The notes: a model not told the origin generated them from the letters alone. 6,984 nt of DNA from Tepidisphaeraceae bacterium (GCA_025450555.1 JANWHF010000017.1:1-6984); one strand, 5' to 3'; shown: positions 1 through 6,255, counted from the stretch's first letter. Made by a program: numbers and translations.

Positions 1-369
1 CCCTACAGTCCCGAGCCCGGCACGCCGATGGGTCGCATGGAAGATCAGATTCCGGATTCGATCAAACAGCAACGCGTCGAACGTCTCATGCTCGCCCAGC
101 AGGAAGTCGCTTTTGCCAAAGCAAAGAAGATGAAGGGCAAGAGCATCGACGTGCTGATCGATCGGCAAGCCGGTCGCGATAAAGAGGATGGCTTTGTCGC
201 CCGCAGCCAATCGCAGGCGCCGGATATTGACTCAGTCACTTTCGTGCATGGGCCGGGCTTGCATGTGGGGCAGATCGCACAAGTGAAGGTCACTGATTTC
301 CAAGCTTATGACCTTGTGGCCGAGATCGCTGTTTCCAAGTCGAAAAGTCTGCGAGTGCTCGCCAAATAA
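1..369 (+). CDS. rimO: Ribosomal protein S12 methylthiotransferase RimO, C-terminal fragment (5' end outside window)
   Basis: RimO is a cytosolic radical-SAM enzyme that methylthiolates a conserved aspartate of ribosomal protein S12. Only the last 122 codons are present; the reading frame is open from base 1, so the start, the N-terminal UPF0004 domain and the radical-SAM CxxxCxxC cluster lie upstream of the window. The visible part opens with YSPEPGTP, the conserved end of the radical-SAM barrel in the MiaB/RimO family, followed by a helix (DQIPDSIKQQRVERLM...QQ) typical of these proteins. The last ~75 residues match a TRAM RNA/protein-binding domain (VLIDRQ near the start, then APDID, and YDLVAEI near the end). 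The YDLVAEI ending and the APDID block favour RimO over MiaB, but the decisive N-terminal part is not visible. The ATG at base 28 is internal, not a start. The next gene begins 149 bp downstream on the same strand and is functionally unrelated. Confidence 0.85.
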   Translation, partial: PYSPEPGTPMGRMEDQIPDSIKQQRVERLMLAQQEVAFAKAKKMKGKSIDVLIDRQAGRDKEDGFVARSQSQAPDIDSVTFVHGPGLHVGQIAQVKVTDFQAYDLVAEIAVSKSKSLRVLAK

Positions 370-384
370 CAATTGACGGAAGGC

Positions 385-403
385 CACAGGCTGGAAGCCT
401 GTG
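385..403. repeat. Small palindrome downstream of rimO (CACAGGC / GCCTGTG)
   Basis: A perfect 7-bp stem, CACAGGC (385-391) with GCCTGTG (397-403), encloses the loop TGGAA. It starts 15 bp after the rimO stop codon. No T-run follows, so a classical intrinsic terminator is doubtful, although a stem here could still act in 3'-end formation. From memory, very similar 'CACAGGCTGGAAGCCTGTG' units recur in intergenic regions of planctomycete and other environmental genomes, so a dispersed repeat is the better reading. Only this one copy is in the window. Confidence 0.55.
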
Positions 404-458
404 CTACGCGCCCGCTCAACATCTGCTCTGTTTTCCGCTACATTCCAATAGCTCGCTG

Positions 459-477
459 GCCTGCCTGAGTCGCAGGC
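459..477. repeat. Second intergenic hairpin (GCCTGC / GCAGGC)
   Basis: A 6-bp perfect stem, GCCTGC (459-464) and GCAGGC (472-477), has the 7-nt loop CTGAGTC. It lies 41 bp upstream of the start of the large dehydrogenase gene, in the rimO-dehydrogenase gap. It may sit in the 5' untranslated region of that gene or be a rimO 3' structure. There is no T-run. I could not place a convincing -35/-10 promoter pair around it. Confidence 0.35.
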
Positions 478-518
478 GCGAAATTAATTGCGGATTATCT
501 TCACTGCAGCTTTTCACC

Positions 519-3500
519 ATGCGCAAATTCCACCTTCGATCGTTGCTCGCACCGGCTTGTTCCCTGGCTCTCATGGCCCTTTATGCAACGGCACCGGCTG
601 CCGACGTGCGACAGCAGCCCGACCCATACGCCAAACAGATTCACCCCGCGTCGCTCGAGGCCAAGGAAGCGATCGCAAAATTCAAACTGCCTGAAGGATT
701 CAAGGTGGACCTCTACGCGTCTGAGCCGCAGGTGGTCAATCCAGTCGTGTTGCGTGTGGACGGCAAAGACAACGTGTACGTCATCGAGACGTTCCGCCAT
801 ACGTCCAACGTATTGGACATCCGCGAGCACATGAACTGGCTCAATGAGGACATCGGCTTGCGCTCGGTGCAGGATCGGCTCAGTCTTTTGCGCAAGGAAA
901 TGGGGCCGAAGTTCGCCACGATGACCAAGGACACCGATCGCGTGCGGCTGCTGGAGGATCCGCACCATGTTGGCCATGCGACGCAGGCCACGATTTTTGC
1001 CACCGGGTTTAATTCCGCCGAGGCGGGAATCGCCGCTGGAATTTTGCCGTTTCATGGAAATGTCTATCTCGCCGATATCCCGGGCCTTTATCTGTTGAAG
1101 GACGCCAACGGCGATGGCATTGCGGATGTTCGCAAGGAGCTCATTACCGGGTTTGGCGTTCACATTTCCTTCCTCGGGCACGATCTCCATGGCCTGCGAG
1201 TTGGACCTGATCGCAAGCTCTATTTTTCAATCGGCGATCGCGGCACCAATGCCAAATCGCTCATCGATGGCAGCTCTGTCGATCTTCCTGATACCGGCGC
1301 GGTCTTCCGCTGCAATCTGGACGGCTCCCATTTTGAAACCTTCGCCTATGGCCTGCGCAATCCGCAGCAGCTTGTTTTCGACGACGAAGGCAATCTTTTT
1401 GCCGGCGACAACAATCCCGACTACGGCGATCCAGCGCGATGGGTCTATGTCGTCGAAGGCGGTGACAGCGGCTGGCGCGAAAGCTACCAGAGCGCCCGAC
1501 TCCATCAGGGCGGCGGGCCGTGGATGTGGGAGCAGCTTTATCAGGAAAAGGAAAAGCTCCACGATGCCGCCTACATGATTCCGCCGATCGCTCATCTGGG
1601 CGCGGGGCCGAGCGATGTCGCCTATTACCCTGGAACCGGCATGTCGGATAAGTGGAATGGCCATTTTTTCATGGTCGATTTCCGTGGCGGATCGGTGCAG
1701 AGCCGGACACACACGTTCAAGATGCAGGAGCATGGCGCGACCTTCGAACTAGTCGATCACGAGGATTTCCTGCGCGGCATGCTCGCTACCGGCATGGATT
1801 TCAGCACGCATGGCGGCATCTATTTCTGCGACTGGGTCGAAGGATGGAACAAGCCTTTCAAGGGACGCGTCTATCATGTCTATGAGCCTTCAAGTGAACG
1901 TGAAACGGGGGTCGTCGAAACCGGCAAGCTACTGGCCGAGGGATTCGAGCAACGCACCGCCGACGAATTATCAAAGCTGCTGGCCCATCCGGACATCCGC
2001 GTACGACAGGAAGCGCAGTTTGCCTTGGCCGACAAGGGTCAATCTTCGCTTCCGCTCTTCACGCAGATTGCCCAGCACTCGGACAATCGGCACGCCCGCT
2101 TTCATGCCATCTGGGGCATCGGAGAGCTTGGCGAAAAGACGCCCGCCGCGCTCGATGCGCTGTTGCCCTTGCTCAACGATCGCGACAGTGAGGTGCGCGC
2201 TCAGGCCGCCAAGACGCTTGGCGAAGACGATTATGCACCGGCCTTCGAAGGTCTGGCCAAGTTGCTTAGCGATCCCGATAGCCGGCCGCGTTTCTTCGCT
2301 GCAATCGCGCTGGGACGTTTGAAGCGTCCCGAAGCGACCGCGCCGCTGCTGGAAATGCTGCGCCAGAATGGCGATCGCGATGCGCATCTCCGCCACGCCG
2401 GCATCATGGGCCTCGTCGGCTGCTTCGATCATGCCAAGCTGATGGAGGCGGCGCATGATTCTTCGCCTTCGGTCCGCATGGGCGTGCTGCTGACCTTCCG
2501 CCGGCTGAAAATGCCGGAGATTGCGATGTTCCTGCACGATTCCGATCCGCACCTGGTTTCGGAAGCGGTGCATGCCATCAACGATGTTCCAATCGACGCG
2601 GCCACTTCGCAGCTTGCCGCGATGAAGGACCATTCCAAGCTTTCTGAGCCTGAAGAAATCCGCGTGCTCAACGCCAACTTCCGGCTCGGTGGAGCGCAGG
2701 GTGCTAAGGCGATCGCTGATTATGCGGCCAATCCAAAGGGAGTGGATTGGATCCGAATCGAGGCACTCAAAATGCTCAGCGCCTGGGCCCAGCCGGGGGA
2801 TCGCGATTGGGTGATGAACGACTGGCGACCGCTGCCCAAGCGATCGGTCAATCCCGGACGCGAGGCGGCGGGCGTCGCGGTATCGCAGATCCTCCACCCC
2901 AGCGCCGGCGCGCCGGCCGCGCCGGATCGCGTACGCGTGGCGGCATTGAATGTGGTGAGCAAATTGAAGCTGAGCAATGTCGCGTCGCTGAGCGAAATGG
3001 TGGCCGATTCCAAATATGCGCCGGAAGTGCGTGCCGGAGCTTTGGAAGCGCTGGCCGATCGCGAAGATCCGAAGCTCGCCGATGCGGTGAAGGTTGCCTT
3101 GAAGGACAAGAGTCCAGTTCTGCGCGAGGCGGCAATTCTGGCCCTGGCAAAGCTGCCCGATGGCACGCCGCAGCTTCAAAAAGTCCTCGATACCGGCTCC
3201 ACGACCGATCAGCAGGCGGCACTGTCGGCGCTCGGAAACAGTAAAGACAAAGCTGCCGACGAGATCATTTCCAAGTCGATGGACAAGCTCCTGGCCGGGC
3301 AGTGGAAGCCGGAATTGACCCTCGACCTGTATGAAGGGGCGGCTAAGAAATATGACGATAGCGCCATCCAGGACAAATATAATAAATACAAGGCCCAGGT
3401 AGGCACGACCGATCCGATGGCTCGATATCGGATGGCCGAGGTGGGCGGCAACGCCGAGGAAGGCCGCCGCATTTTCCGCGAGCGCGCCGATGCTTCCTGC

Positions 3501-3887
3501 ATCCGCTGCCATACGGTGAACCATGAAGGCGGCATCGTCGGTCCCGACCTCGACGGCATCGGCTCCCGCCAGAATCGCGAGTATCTGCTGGAATCGATTG
3601 TCTTCCCCAACGCCAAGATCGCACCTGGCTTCGAAAGCGCCGCGGTGAAATTAAAAGACAACAAAGTCGTCGTTGGTGTCGTGAAATCTGAAACCGGCAG
3701 CGAGCTGACGCTGATGGACGCCGACGGAAAGCTGATCCGCATCAACAAAAACGAAATCGCCGCCCGCAAGCGCGGGCCATCGGCGATGCCCGAAGGATTC
3801 AATCAGATGCTGAGCCTTCGCGATCTGCGAAATCTCGTGGAATTCCTGGCGAGCCTGAAGCAAGGTGGGCCAGCGCCGATGAAATAA
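519..3887 (+). CDS. Exported PVC-type dehydrogenase propeller with HEAT repeats and C-terminal cytochrome c domain
   Basis: Probably a periplasmic or membrane-associated oxidoreductase; substrate unknown. Residues 1-28 form a signal peptide (MRK basic start, hydrophobic core, likely cut after ATAPA), which supports the chosen ATG despite no Shine-Dalgarno sequence upstream. Residues ~50-455 match the PVC 'putative membrane-bound dehydrogenase' domain (TIGR02604-like), related to sugar-dehydrogenase beta-propellers: LPEGFKVDLYASEP near the start, a calcium-type loop D195-N197-D199-D203 (DANGDGIAD), GHDLHGLRVGPD, YGLRNPQQ. Residues ~482-900 are HEAT repeats, at least six recognisable (PDIRVRQEAQFALAD, DSEVRAQAAKTLG, DKSPVLREAAILALAKL). 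Residues ~970-1115 are a cytochrome c domain of the TIGR02603 type, with heme motif C994-I-R-C997-H998 and likely axial Met1090 in SAMPEGF. All three modules are intact, and ~1100 residues is normal for such proteins. The propeller-to-heme order suggests electrons pass to the fused heme; this is inference. The gene appears monocistronic, facing a convergent minus-strand gene set. Confidence 0.93.
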   Translation: MRKFHLRSLLAPACSLALMALYATAPAADVRQQPDPYAKQIHPASLEAKEAIAKFKLPEGFKVDLYASEPQVVNPVVLRVDGKDNVYVIETFRHTSNVLDIREHMNWLNEDIGLRSVQDRLSLLRKEMGPKFATMTKDTDRVRLLEDPHHVGHATQATIFATGFNSAEAGIAAGILPFHGNVYLADIPGLYLLKDANGDGIADVRKELITGFGVHISFLGHDLHGLRVGPDRKLYFSIGDRGTNAKSLIDGSSVDLPDTGAVFRCNLDGSHFETFAYGLRNPQQLVFDDEGNLFAGDNNPDYGDPARWVYVVEGGDSGWRESYQSARLHQGGGPWMWEQLYQEKEKLHDAAYMIPPIAHLGAGPSDVAYYPGTGMSDKWNGHFFMVDFRGGSVQSRTHTFKMQEHGATFELVDHEDFLRGMLATGMDFSTHGGIYFCDWVEGWNKPFKGRVYHVYEPSSERETGVVETGKLLAEGFEQRTADELSKLLAHPDIRVRQEAQFALADKGQSSLPLFTQIAQHSDNRHARFHAIWGIGELGEKTPAALDALLPLLNDRDSEVRAQAAKTLGEDDYAPAFEGLAKLLSDPDSRPRFFAAIALGRLKRPEATAPLLEMLRQNGDRDAHLRHAGIMGLVGCFDHAKLMEAAHDSSPSVRMGVLLTFRRLKMPEIAMFLHDSDPHLVSEAVHAINDVPIDAATSQLAAMKDHSKLSEPEEIRVLNANFRLGGAQGAKAIADYAANPKGVDWIRIEALKMLSAWAQPGDRDWVMNDWRPLPKRSVNPGREAAGVAVSQILHPSAGAPAAPDRVRVAALNVVSKLKLSNVASLSEMVADSKYAPEVRAGALEALADREDPKLADAVKVALKDKSPVLREAAILALAKLPDGTPQLQKVLDTGSTTDQQAALSALGNSKDKAADEIISKSMDKLLAGQWKPELTLDLYEGAAKKYDDSAIQDKYNKYKAQVGTTDPMARYRMAEVGGNAEEGRRIFRERADASCIRCHTVNHEGGIVGPDLDGIGSRQNREYLLESIVFPNAKIAPGFESAAVKLKDNKVVVGVVKSETGSELTLMDADGKLIRINKNEIAARKRGPSAMPEGFNQMLSLRDLRNLVEFLASLKQGGPAPMK

Positions 3888-3900
3888 ATCGCGAAATCTC

Positions 3901-3916
3901 TGGAAAGATTTTTCCA
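3901..3916 (+). terminator. Weak terminator candidate after the dehydrogenase gene
   Basis: TGGAAA (3901-3906) pairs with TTTCCA (3911-3916) around a 4-nt loop, 13 bp after the stop codon. The stem is A/T-rich and no U-tract follows (CCCC instead), so this is a weak structure. It is listed because of its position; the GCCCC/GGGGC stem at 3958-3973 is an alternative. Confidence 0.22.
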
Positions 3917-3957
3917 CCCCATCGCCGCCGCATCGCAGCGTCCCGATCCCTTTAGCC

Positions 3958-3973
3958 GCCCCTTCTGTGGGGC
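3958..3973. repeat. GC-rich hairpin GCCCC / GGGGC in the convergent region
   Basis: GCCCC (3958-3962) and GGGGC (3969-3973) form a 5-bp stem with loop TTCTGT. It could contribute to bidirectional termination between the convergent genes, but it is short and lacks T-runs. Confidence 0.3.
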
Positions 3974-4073
3974 GCGCCTAGTGGTATGGATCGCGGACGC
4001 AGTTTCGGAATGACGAGTAGCGTTGCTTGCTTCTCGATCCCTGCATCGGCGCTCAGCACGCACTCGACGCGCA

Positions 4074-4089
4074 CCGCAAGCGGTTGCGG
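4074..4089. repeat. Palindrome CCGCAA-GCGG-TTGCGG in the convergent region
   Basis: A perfect 6-bp stem (4074-4079 with 4084-4089) has the 4-nt loop GCGG and is followed by GCTAACTAACCGGC. It may be a bidirectional 3'-end structure or a copy of a dispersed planctomycete palindrome. I recall similar CCGCAAGCGGTTGCGG strings in planctomycete intergenic DNA but cannot verify copy number from one window. Confidence 0.45.
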
Positions 4090-4155
4090 CTAACTAACCG
4101 GCACCAGACGCCGCTGCGCGTCGGCGGCAACGGACAATTGCGCATTATGCGAAAT

Positions 4156-4971
4156 CTACGGTCTGGTCGTTGATGATGTCAGCGTTGATGGAACCGTTGT
4201 GGGCCGGCTAGCGGCTGCACTCACGGCAGCACTGATCGCGGCAATCGCCTGCTTGCGATTCATCCACGTCACGAAGCCATCGCTGTAGCCGACATTGATT
4301 CCAGCACCGCCGTGATCCGTGAGCGGCTCATAGAGAATGATCCGCAGCGGCGTGCTCGCGTCATTAGTCAGGCCGCGGCCCAAATAGATGTAGGAAAGAT
4401 AATGAGCGGGATCGGCGCGCATGGAGGCGGCTTGGTCGGCGGCTGTTGCGCCTGGAGCCGAGGTCAGATTGGATGACGGACAAACAAAAATGTCCGGGGT
4501 GATATCTTCTGTCGCCAACAAAACATCAAGCGACGGCGGAAATCGCCCATTGTGCTCGTTGGCGTACATCAAAGCTGCAAGCAAGATCTCCCGCATATGA
4601 ACATTGCATTGGAGGCGCGTGCTACCATCGCGTACCAATGGTTCTAAAGCCGGCACGATGCTGAATAATGAAACCAGCTCAAGAAGTGCAATCGGGATCA
4701 CAATCCATGTGTGACGACGACGATCTGCGCGCTTGGGGCGAGCCGACCATATCCCTGAAAACACCGCCGTCAGTGTGCAGATAATTGCCGCTAAGAATAT
4801 CCAAGGCCTTTTGTCGTAATCGGCCCAGAAGACGCCTGCGGCCAGGGGAATGGCCGCAATGATGAAGCCCACCGCCAGCTTCCCGGCGATGTTTCGCGGG
4901 GCAGGATCCCGCGAATACTGAAGCAGATTTGAAACCTGCTCGGTCAAGGGCATCTCCTGAAATGGCGACAC
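4156..4971 (-). CDS. Hypothetical membrane protein: three TM helices plus pseudopilin-like C-terminal domain
   Basis: Function not recognised. With a GTG start at 4971 the protein has 271 residues. Three hydrophobic segments are visible at about 31-50, 56-75 and 88-108, the first two separated by DYDKRP and the last two by a basic loop (RPKRADRRRH). From residue ~122 the sequence resembles the soluble part of planctomycete type II secretion G/DUF1559-like pseudopilins: CNVHMREILLAALMYANEHNGRFP, then VCPSS (C122 and C164 may pair), and near the end a VGYSDGFVTWM block like the usual 'FADGHV' motif. The tail from ~243 is rich in Ala, Ser and Thr. No prepilin peptidase site precedes the domain; a multi-spanning membrane anchor replaces it. 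The gene follows the aminotransferase by 30 bp on the same strand and is probably co-transcribed with it. The start is uncertain: GTG 4971 has no good ribosome site, ATG 4953 directly abuts AGGAG, and TTG 4947 has AGGAG at 6 nt. Confidence 0.8.
   Translation of the reverse strand: MSPFQEMPLTEQVSNLLQYSRDPAPRNIAGKLAVGFIIAAIPLAAGVFWADYDKRPWIFLAAIICTLTAVFSGIWSARPKRADRRRHTWIVIPIALLELVSLFSIVPALEPLVRDGSTRLQCNVHMREILLAALMYANEHNGRFPPSLDVLLATEDITPDIFVCPSSNLTSAPGATAADQAASMRADPAHYLSYIYLGRGLTNDASTPLRIILYEPLTDHGGAGINVGYSDGFVTWMNRKQAIAAISAAVSAAASRPTTVPSTLTSSTTRP
4954..4958 (-). promoter_or_regulatory. AGGAG ribosome-binding-site candidate that makes the membrane-protein start ambiguous
   Basis: On the minus strand AGGAG occupies 4958-4954, immediately before an in-frame ATG (4953-4951; zero spacing, too close) and 6 nt before an in-frame TTG (4947-4945; good spacing). 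If functional, translation would begin at TTG 4947, giving a protein eight residues shorter than with GTG 4971. All three membrane segments are kept in either case. Confidence 0.35.
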
Positions 4972-5001
4972 CCGTTTTACGCCATCGCAGGAAATTTGGT
5001 T

Positions 5002-5910
5002 TCACATACGTTTACTGACGACGACGTGTCCTTCGCGTGCGGTGAGATCTTTGTACAGTTCCACAAGCCGGCGCGTCATGGGAGTTTCCGAGCCGCCAAT
5101 CGGTCGGCTGTCGATGCTGCGCACAGTCACCAGCTCGCCCATCGTACCGGTGCAGAAGACTTCGTCGGCACGATAAAACTCGGTCAGGCTCAGGTCACGC
5201 TCGAAGCAGGGGATCCCATGCTTTCGACAAATCTCCAAGACCGTCGCGCGGGTGATACCTTCCGGGCAGGCAGCACAAGTCGAAGTATGAACTTCCCCTT
5301 GATGCACGAGGAACAAATGCGTGGCATTGGTCTCGGCGACGAAGCCGCTAAGATCAAGCATCACCGCATCGTCCGCGCCGGCCTGGTTGGCCTGGATCTT
5401 GGCCAGGATGGATTGAATCAGGTTGCAATGATGGATTTTCGGATCCAGACAGTCCGGCGGAAACCGCCGCATGCTGCTGGTGATCAGCGTGATGCCGCCG
5501 CGGTCGTACACCGGGGGCTTATGCTCAGCCAGCACGATCAGCGTCGGCCCGGCTTGATTAAGACGGGGGTCCATGCCGGAGGTGATCTTCACGCCGCGCG
5601 TGAGCGTTAGCCGAATGTGGACTCCGTCGAACATCGAGTTCGCTTCCAGCGTCCGGCTGATTTCACCGATGATCTGCTCGTGCGACGGAATTTCTTTGAA
5701 GGCCAGCGCGAGGGCCGAGCTGCGCAACCGATCGAGATGCTCGACAAGCTTGAAGATGCGGCCGTTGTACAGTCGCAACCCTTCCCACACCGCATCCCCG
5801 CCCTGCACGGCTGAATCGAATGGGCTGATGCCTGCCTGATCGCGATGGAGGAGCTTGCCATTGATGTTGACCAGCAGATCGCGATTTTTATCGTTGAATT
5901 GCTGAAGCAT
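5002..5910 (-). CDS. Class IV PLP-dependent aminotransferase (branched-chain / D-amino-acid type)
   Basis: A cytosolic fold-type IV transaminase moving an amino group between an amino acid and a 2-oxo acid; likely branched-chain (IlvE-like), with D-amino-acid aminotransferase as the alternative. Numbering is from ATG 5910 (302 residues, a usual length). Visible landmarks are VNINGKLLHRDQAGISPFD near the N-terminus, GGDAVWEGLRLYNGRIF, R61 in EHLDRLR (PLP-phosphate arginine), the DPKIHHCN block with candidate Schiff-base Lys158, E193 in VAETNATHLF (PLP ring nitrogen contact), PEGITR (216-221) and TGTMGE (254-259). The HHCN stretch replaces the more usual KSLNYL, so substrate range cannot be read with confidence. 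ATG 5910 is preferred over an in-frame TTG at 5925 because GAAGG lies 8 nt upstream of the ATG. The upstream neighbour is a sulfotransferase-like gene, separated by a large palindromic element; the downstream membrane protein begins 30 bp after the stop. Confidence 0.9.
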   Translation of the reverse strand: MLQQFNDKNRDLLVNINGKLLHRDQAGISPFDSAVQGGDAVWEGLRLYNGRIFKLVEHLDRLRSSALALAFKEIPSHEQIIGEISRTLEANSMFDGVHIRLTLTRGVKITSGMDPRLNQAGPTLIVLAEHKPPVYDRGGITLITSSMRRFPPDCLDPKIHHCNLIQSILAKIQANQAGADDAVMLDLSGFVAETNATHLFLVHQGEVHTSTCAACPEGITRATVLEICRKHGIPCFERDLSLTEFYRADEVFCTGTMGELVTVRSIDSRPIGGSETPMTRRLVELYKDLTAREGHVVVSKRM

Positions 5911-5918
5911 GAAAGGAA

Positions 5919-5923
5919 CCTTC
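5919..5923 (-). promoter_or_regulatory. Ribosome-binding site of the aminotransferase (GAAGG)
   Basis: On the minus strand GAAGG (5923-5919) is followed by an 8-nt spacer and ATG at 5910-5908. This spacing is close to optimal and decides the start in favour of ATG 5910. The alternative TTG at 5925 would overlap the ribosome-binding site and has no such sequence upstream. Confidence 0.6.
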
Positions 5924-5947
5924 AAAAGTTCATGAGAAGAGATTCAC

Positions 5948-5971
5948 CACGGAGGCACGGAGACACGGAGG
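5948..5971 (+). repeat. Left octamer array of the palindromic element (3 x CACGGAGG-type)
   Basis: Three tandem 8-bp units: CACGGAGG (5948-5955), CACGGAGA (5956-5963), CACGGAGG (5964-5971). It is preceded by GATTCAC, which is also mirrored in the right arm. Confidence 0.85.
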
Positions 5972-6078
5972 CCTGGTTGTGTTGAAAATGAACGCCGACG
6001 CGGAGAACGCCATCAGGTTTGAATTCTTCATATCAAACTTCGCGTCTGTCTTTGCGCCTTTGCGAGTTGGCGGTCGAG

Positions 6079-6096
6079 TTGATTTATTCCAATCAA
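6079..6096. repeat. Apical hairpin of the palindromic element
   Basis: TTGATT (6079-6084) and AATCAA (6091-6096) form a perfect 6-bp stem with loop TATTCC. It lies near the symmetry centre of the 5941-6249 inverted repeat and would cap the long stem. Confidence 0.6.
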
Positions 6097-6202
6097 AGCG
6101 GCCGCAAAGGCAAAAAGTCCCAAAAAGAACGCGAAAGTTCATTCACAAAACCTCAATTCATTTGGCTCTTCTCGCGTCGGCCCACACTTCAGCAGAACCA
6201 TA

Positions 6203-6242
6203 CCTCCGTGTCTCCGTGCCTCCGTGCCTCCGTGCCTCCGTG
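6203..6242 (-). repeat. Right octamer array of the palindromic element (5 x CACGGAGG-type, inverted)
   Basis: Read on the plus strand, five tandem 8-bp units CCTCCGTG, TCTCCGTG, CCTCCGTG, CCTCCGTG, CCTCCGTG run from 6203 to 6242. This is the reverse complement of the left array with two additional units (6219-6234), suggesting recent slippage expansion or contraction in one arm. Confidence 0.85.
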
Positions 6243-6255
6243 GTGAATCCTCTTC

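Larger units (their letters stand above)
3888..4155. other. Convergent intergenic region with several short palindromes, no gene seen
   Basis: These 268 bp separate two convergent transcription units, so both should terminate here. I see no convincing coding sequence; the only open frame is an extension antisense to the end of the dehydrogenase gene. No tRNA T-loop signature is present. The stretch holds several small inverted repeats (3901-3916, 3958-3973, 4074-4089, plus a weaker CGCCG/CGGCG pair at 4109-4126), none followed by a clear T-run on either strand. Confidence 0.7.
5941..6249. repeat. ~309-bp nested inverted-repeat (MITE-like palindromic) element between two same-strand genes
   Basis: Bases 5941-5955 are the exact reverse complement of 6235-6249 (15 bp), and 5956-5971 of 6203-6218 (16 bp). 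The right arm holds 16 extra bases, two octamers, between these blocks. Complementarity continues inward: 5972-5986 with 6188-6202 (11 of 15), 5995-6002 with 6173-6180 (8 of 8), 6036-6045 with 6129-6139 (one bulge), 6051-6064 with 6103-6116 (12 of 14), and an apical hairpin at 6079-6096. The short open frames in it are arginine/proline-rich translations of the repeat with no protein character. It fills nearly all of the 345-bp gap between the sulfotransferase-like gene and the aminotransferase. No clear target-site duplication is visible; flanking AGAAGA/TCTTCT may extend the arms. The CACGGAGG ends and CGCAAAGGC core resemble repeats I recall as common in planctomycetes and other environmental genomes. 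It may be a non-autonomous mobile palindrome, or when transcribed a long stem-loop RNA. Confidence 0.8.

Noticed and set aside
501..1190. 229-codon minus-strand open frame over the signal peptide and propeller
   Set aside because: It overlaps the well-supported dehydrogenase start and has no protein family features.
2905..2916. 12-bp perfect palindrome CCGGCGCGCCGG inside the dehydrogenase gene
   Set aside because: It encodes a Ser-Ala-Gly-Ala-Pro-Ala linker in a GC-rich stretch and is expected from codon use; nothing indicates a regulatory role.
1971..3524. 517-codon open frame on the minus strand inside the dehydrogenase gene
   Set aside because: It is a shadow of the codon pattern of the plus-strand gene. 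The plus strand shows clear HEAT and cytochrome motifs, while the antisense translation has no recognisable domain.
3955..4060. Possible tRNA or small RNA in the convergent region
   Set aside because: No GTTCGANNC T-loop, no anticodon arm and no acceptor pairing could be assembled; only short isolated hairpins are present.
4996..5610. 204-codon plus-strand open frame opposite the aminotransferase
   Set aside because: It is antisense to the conserved PLP-enzyme motifs and has no recognisable domain.
5911..5925. TTG start at 5925 for the aminotransferase
   Set aside because: It would overlap the GAAGG ribosome site that is ideally placed for ATG 5910, and the five extra residues are not needed for the fold.
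5948..6242. Possible CRISPR array
   Set aside because: The repeats are contiguous 8-bp units without spacers and in inverted orientation; no cas genes are present.
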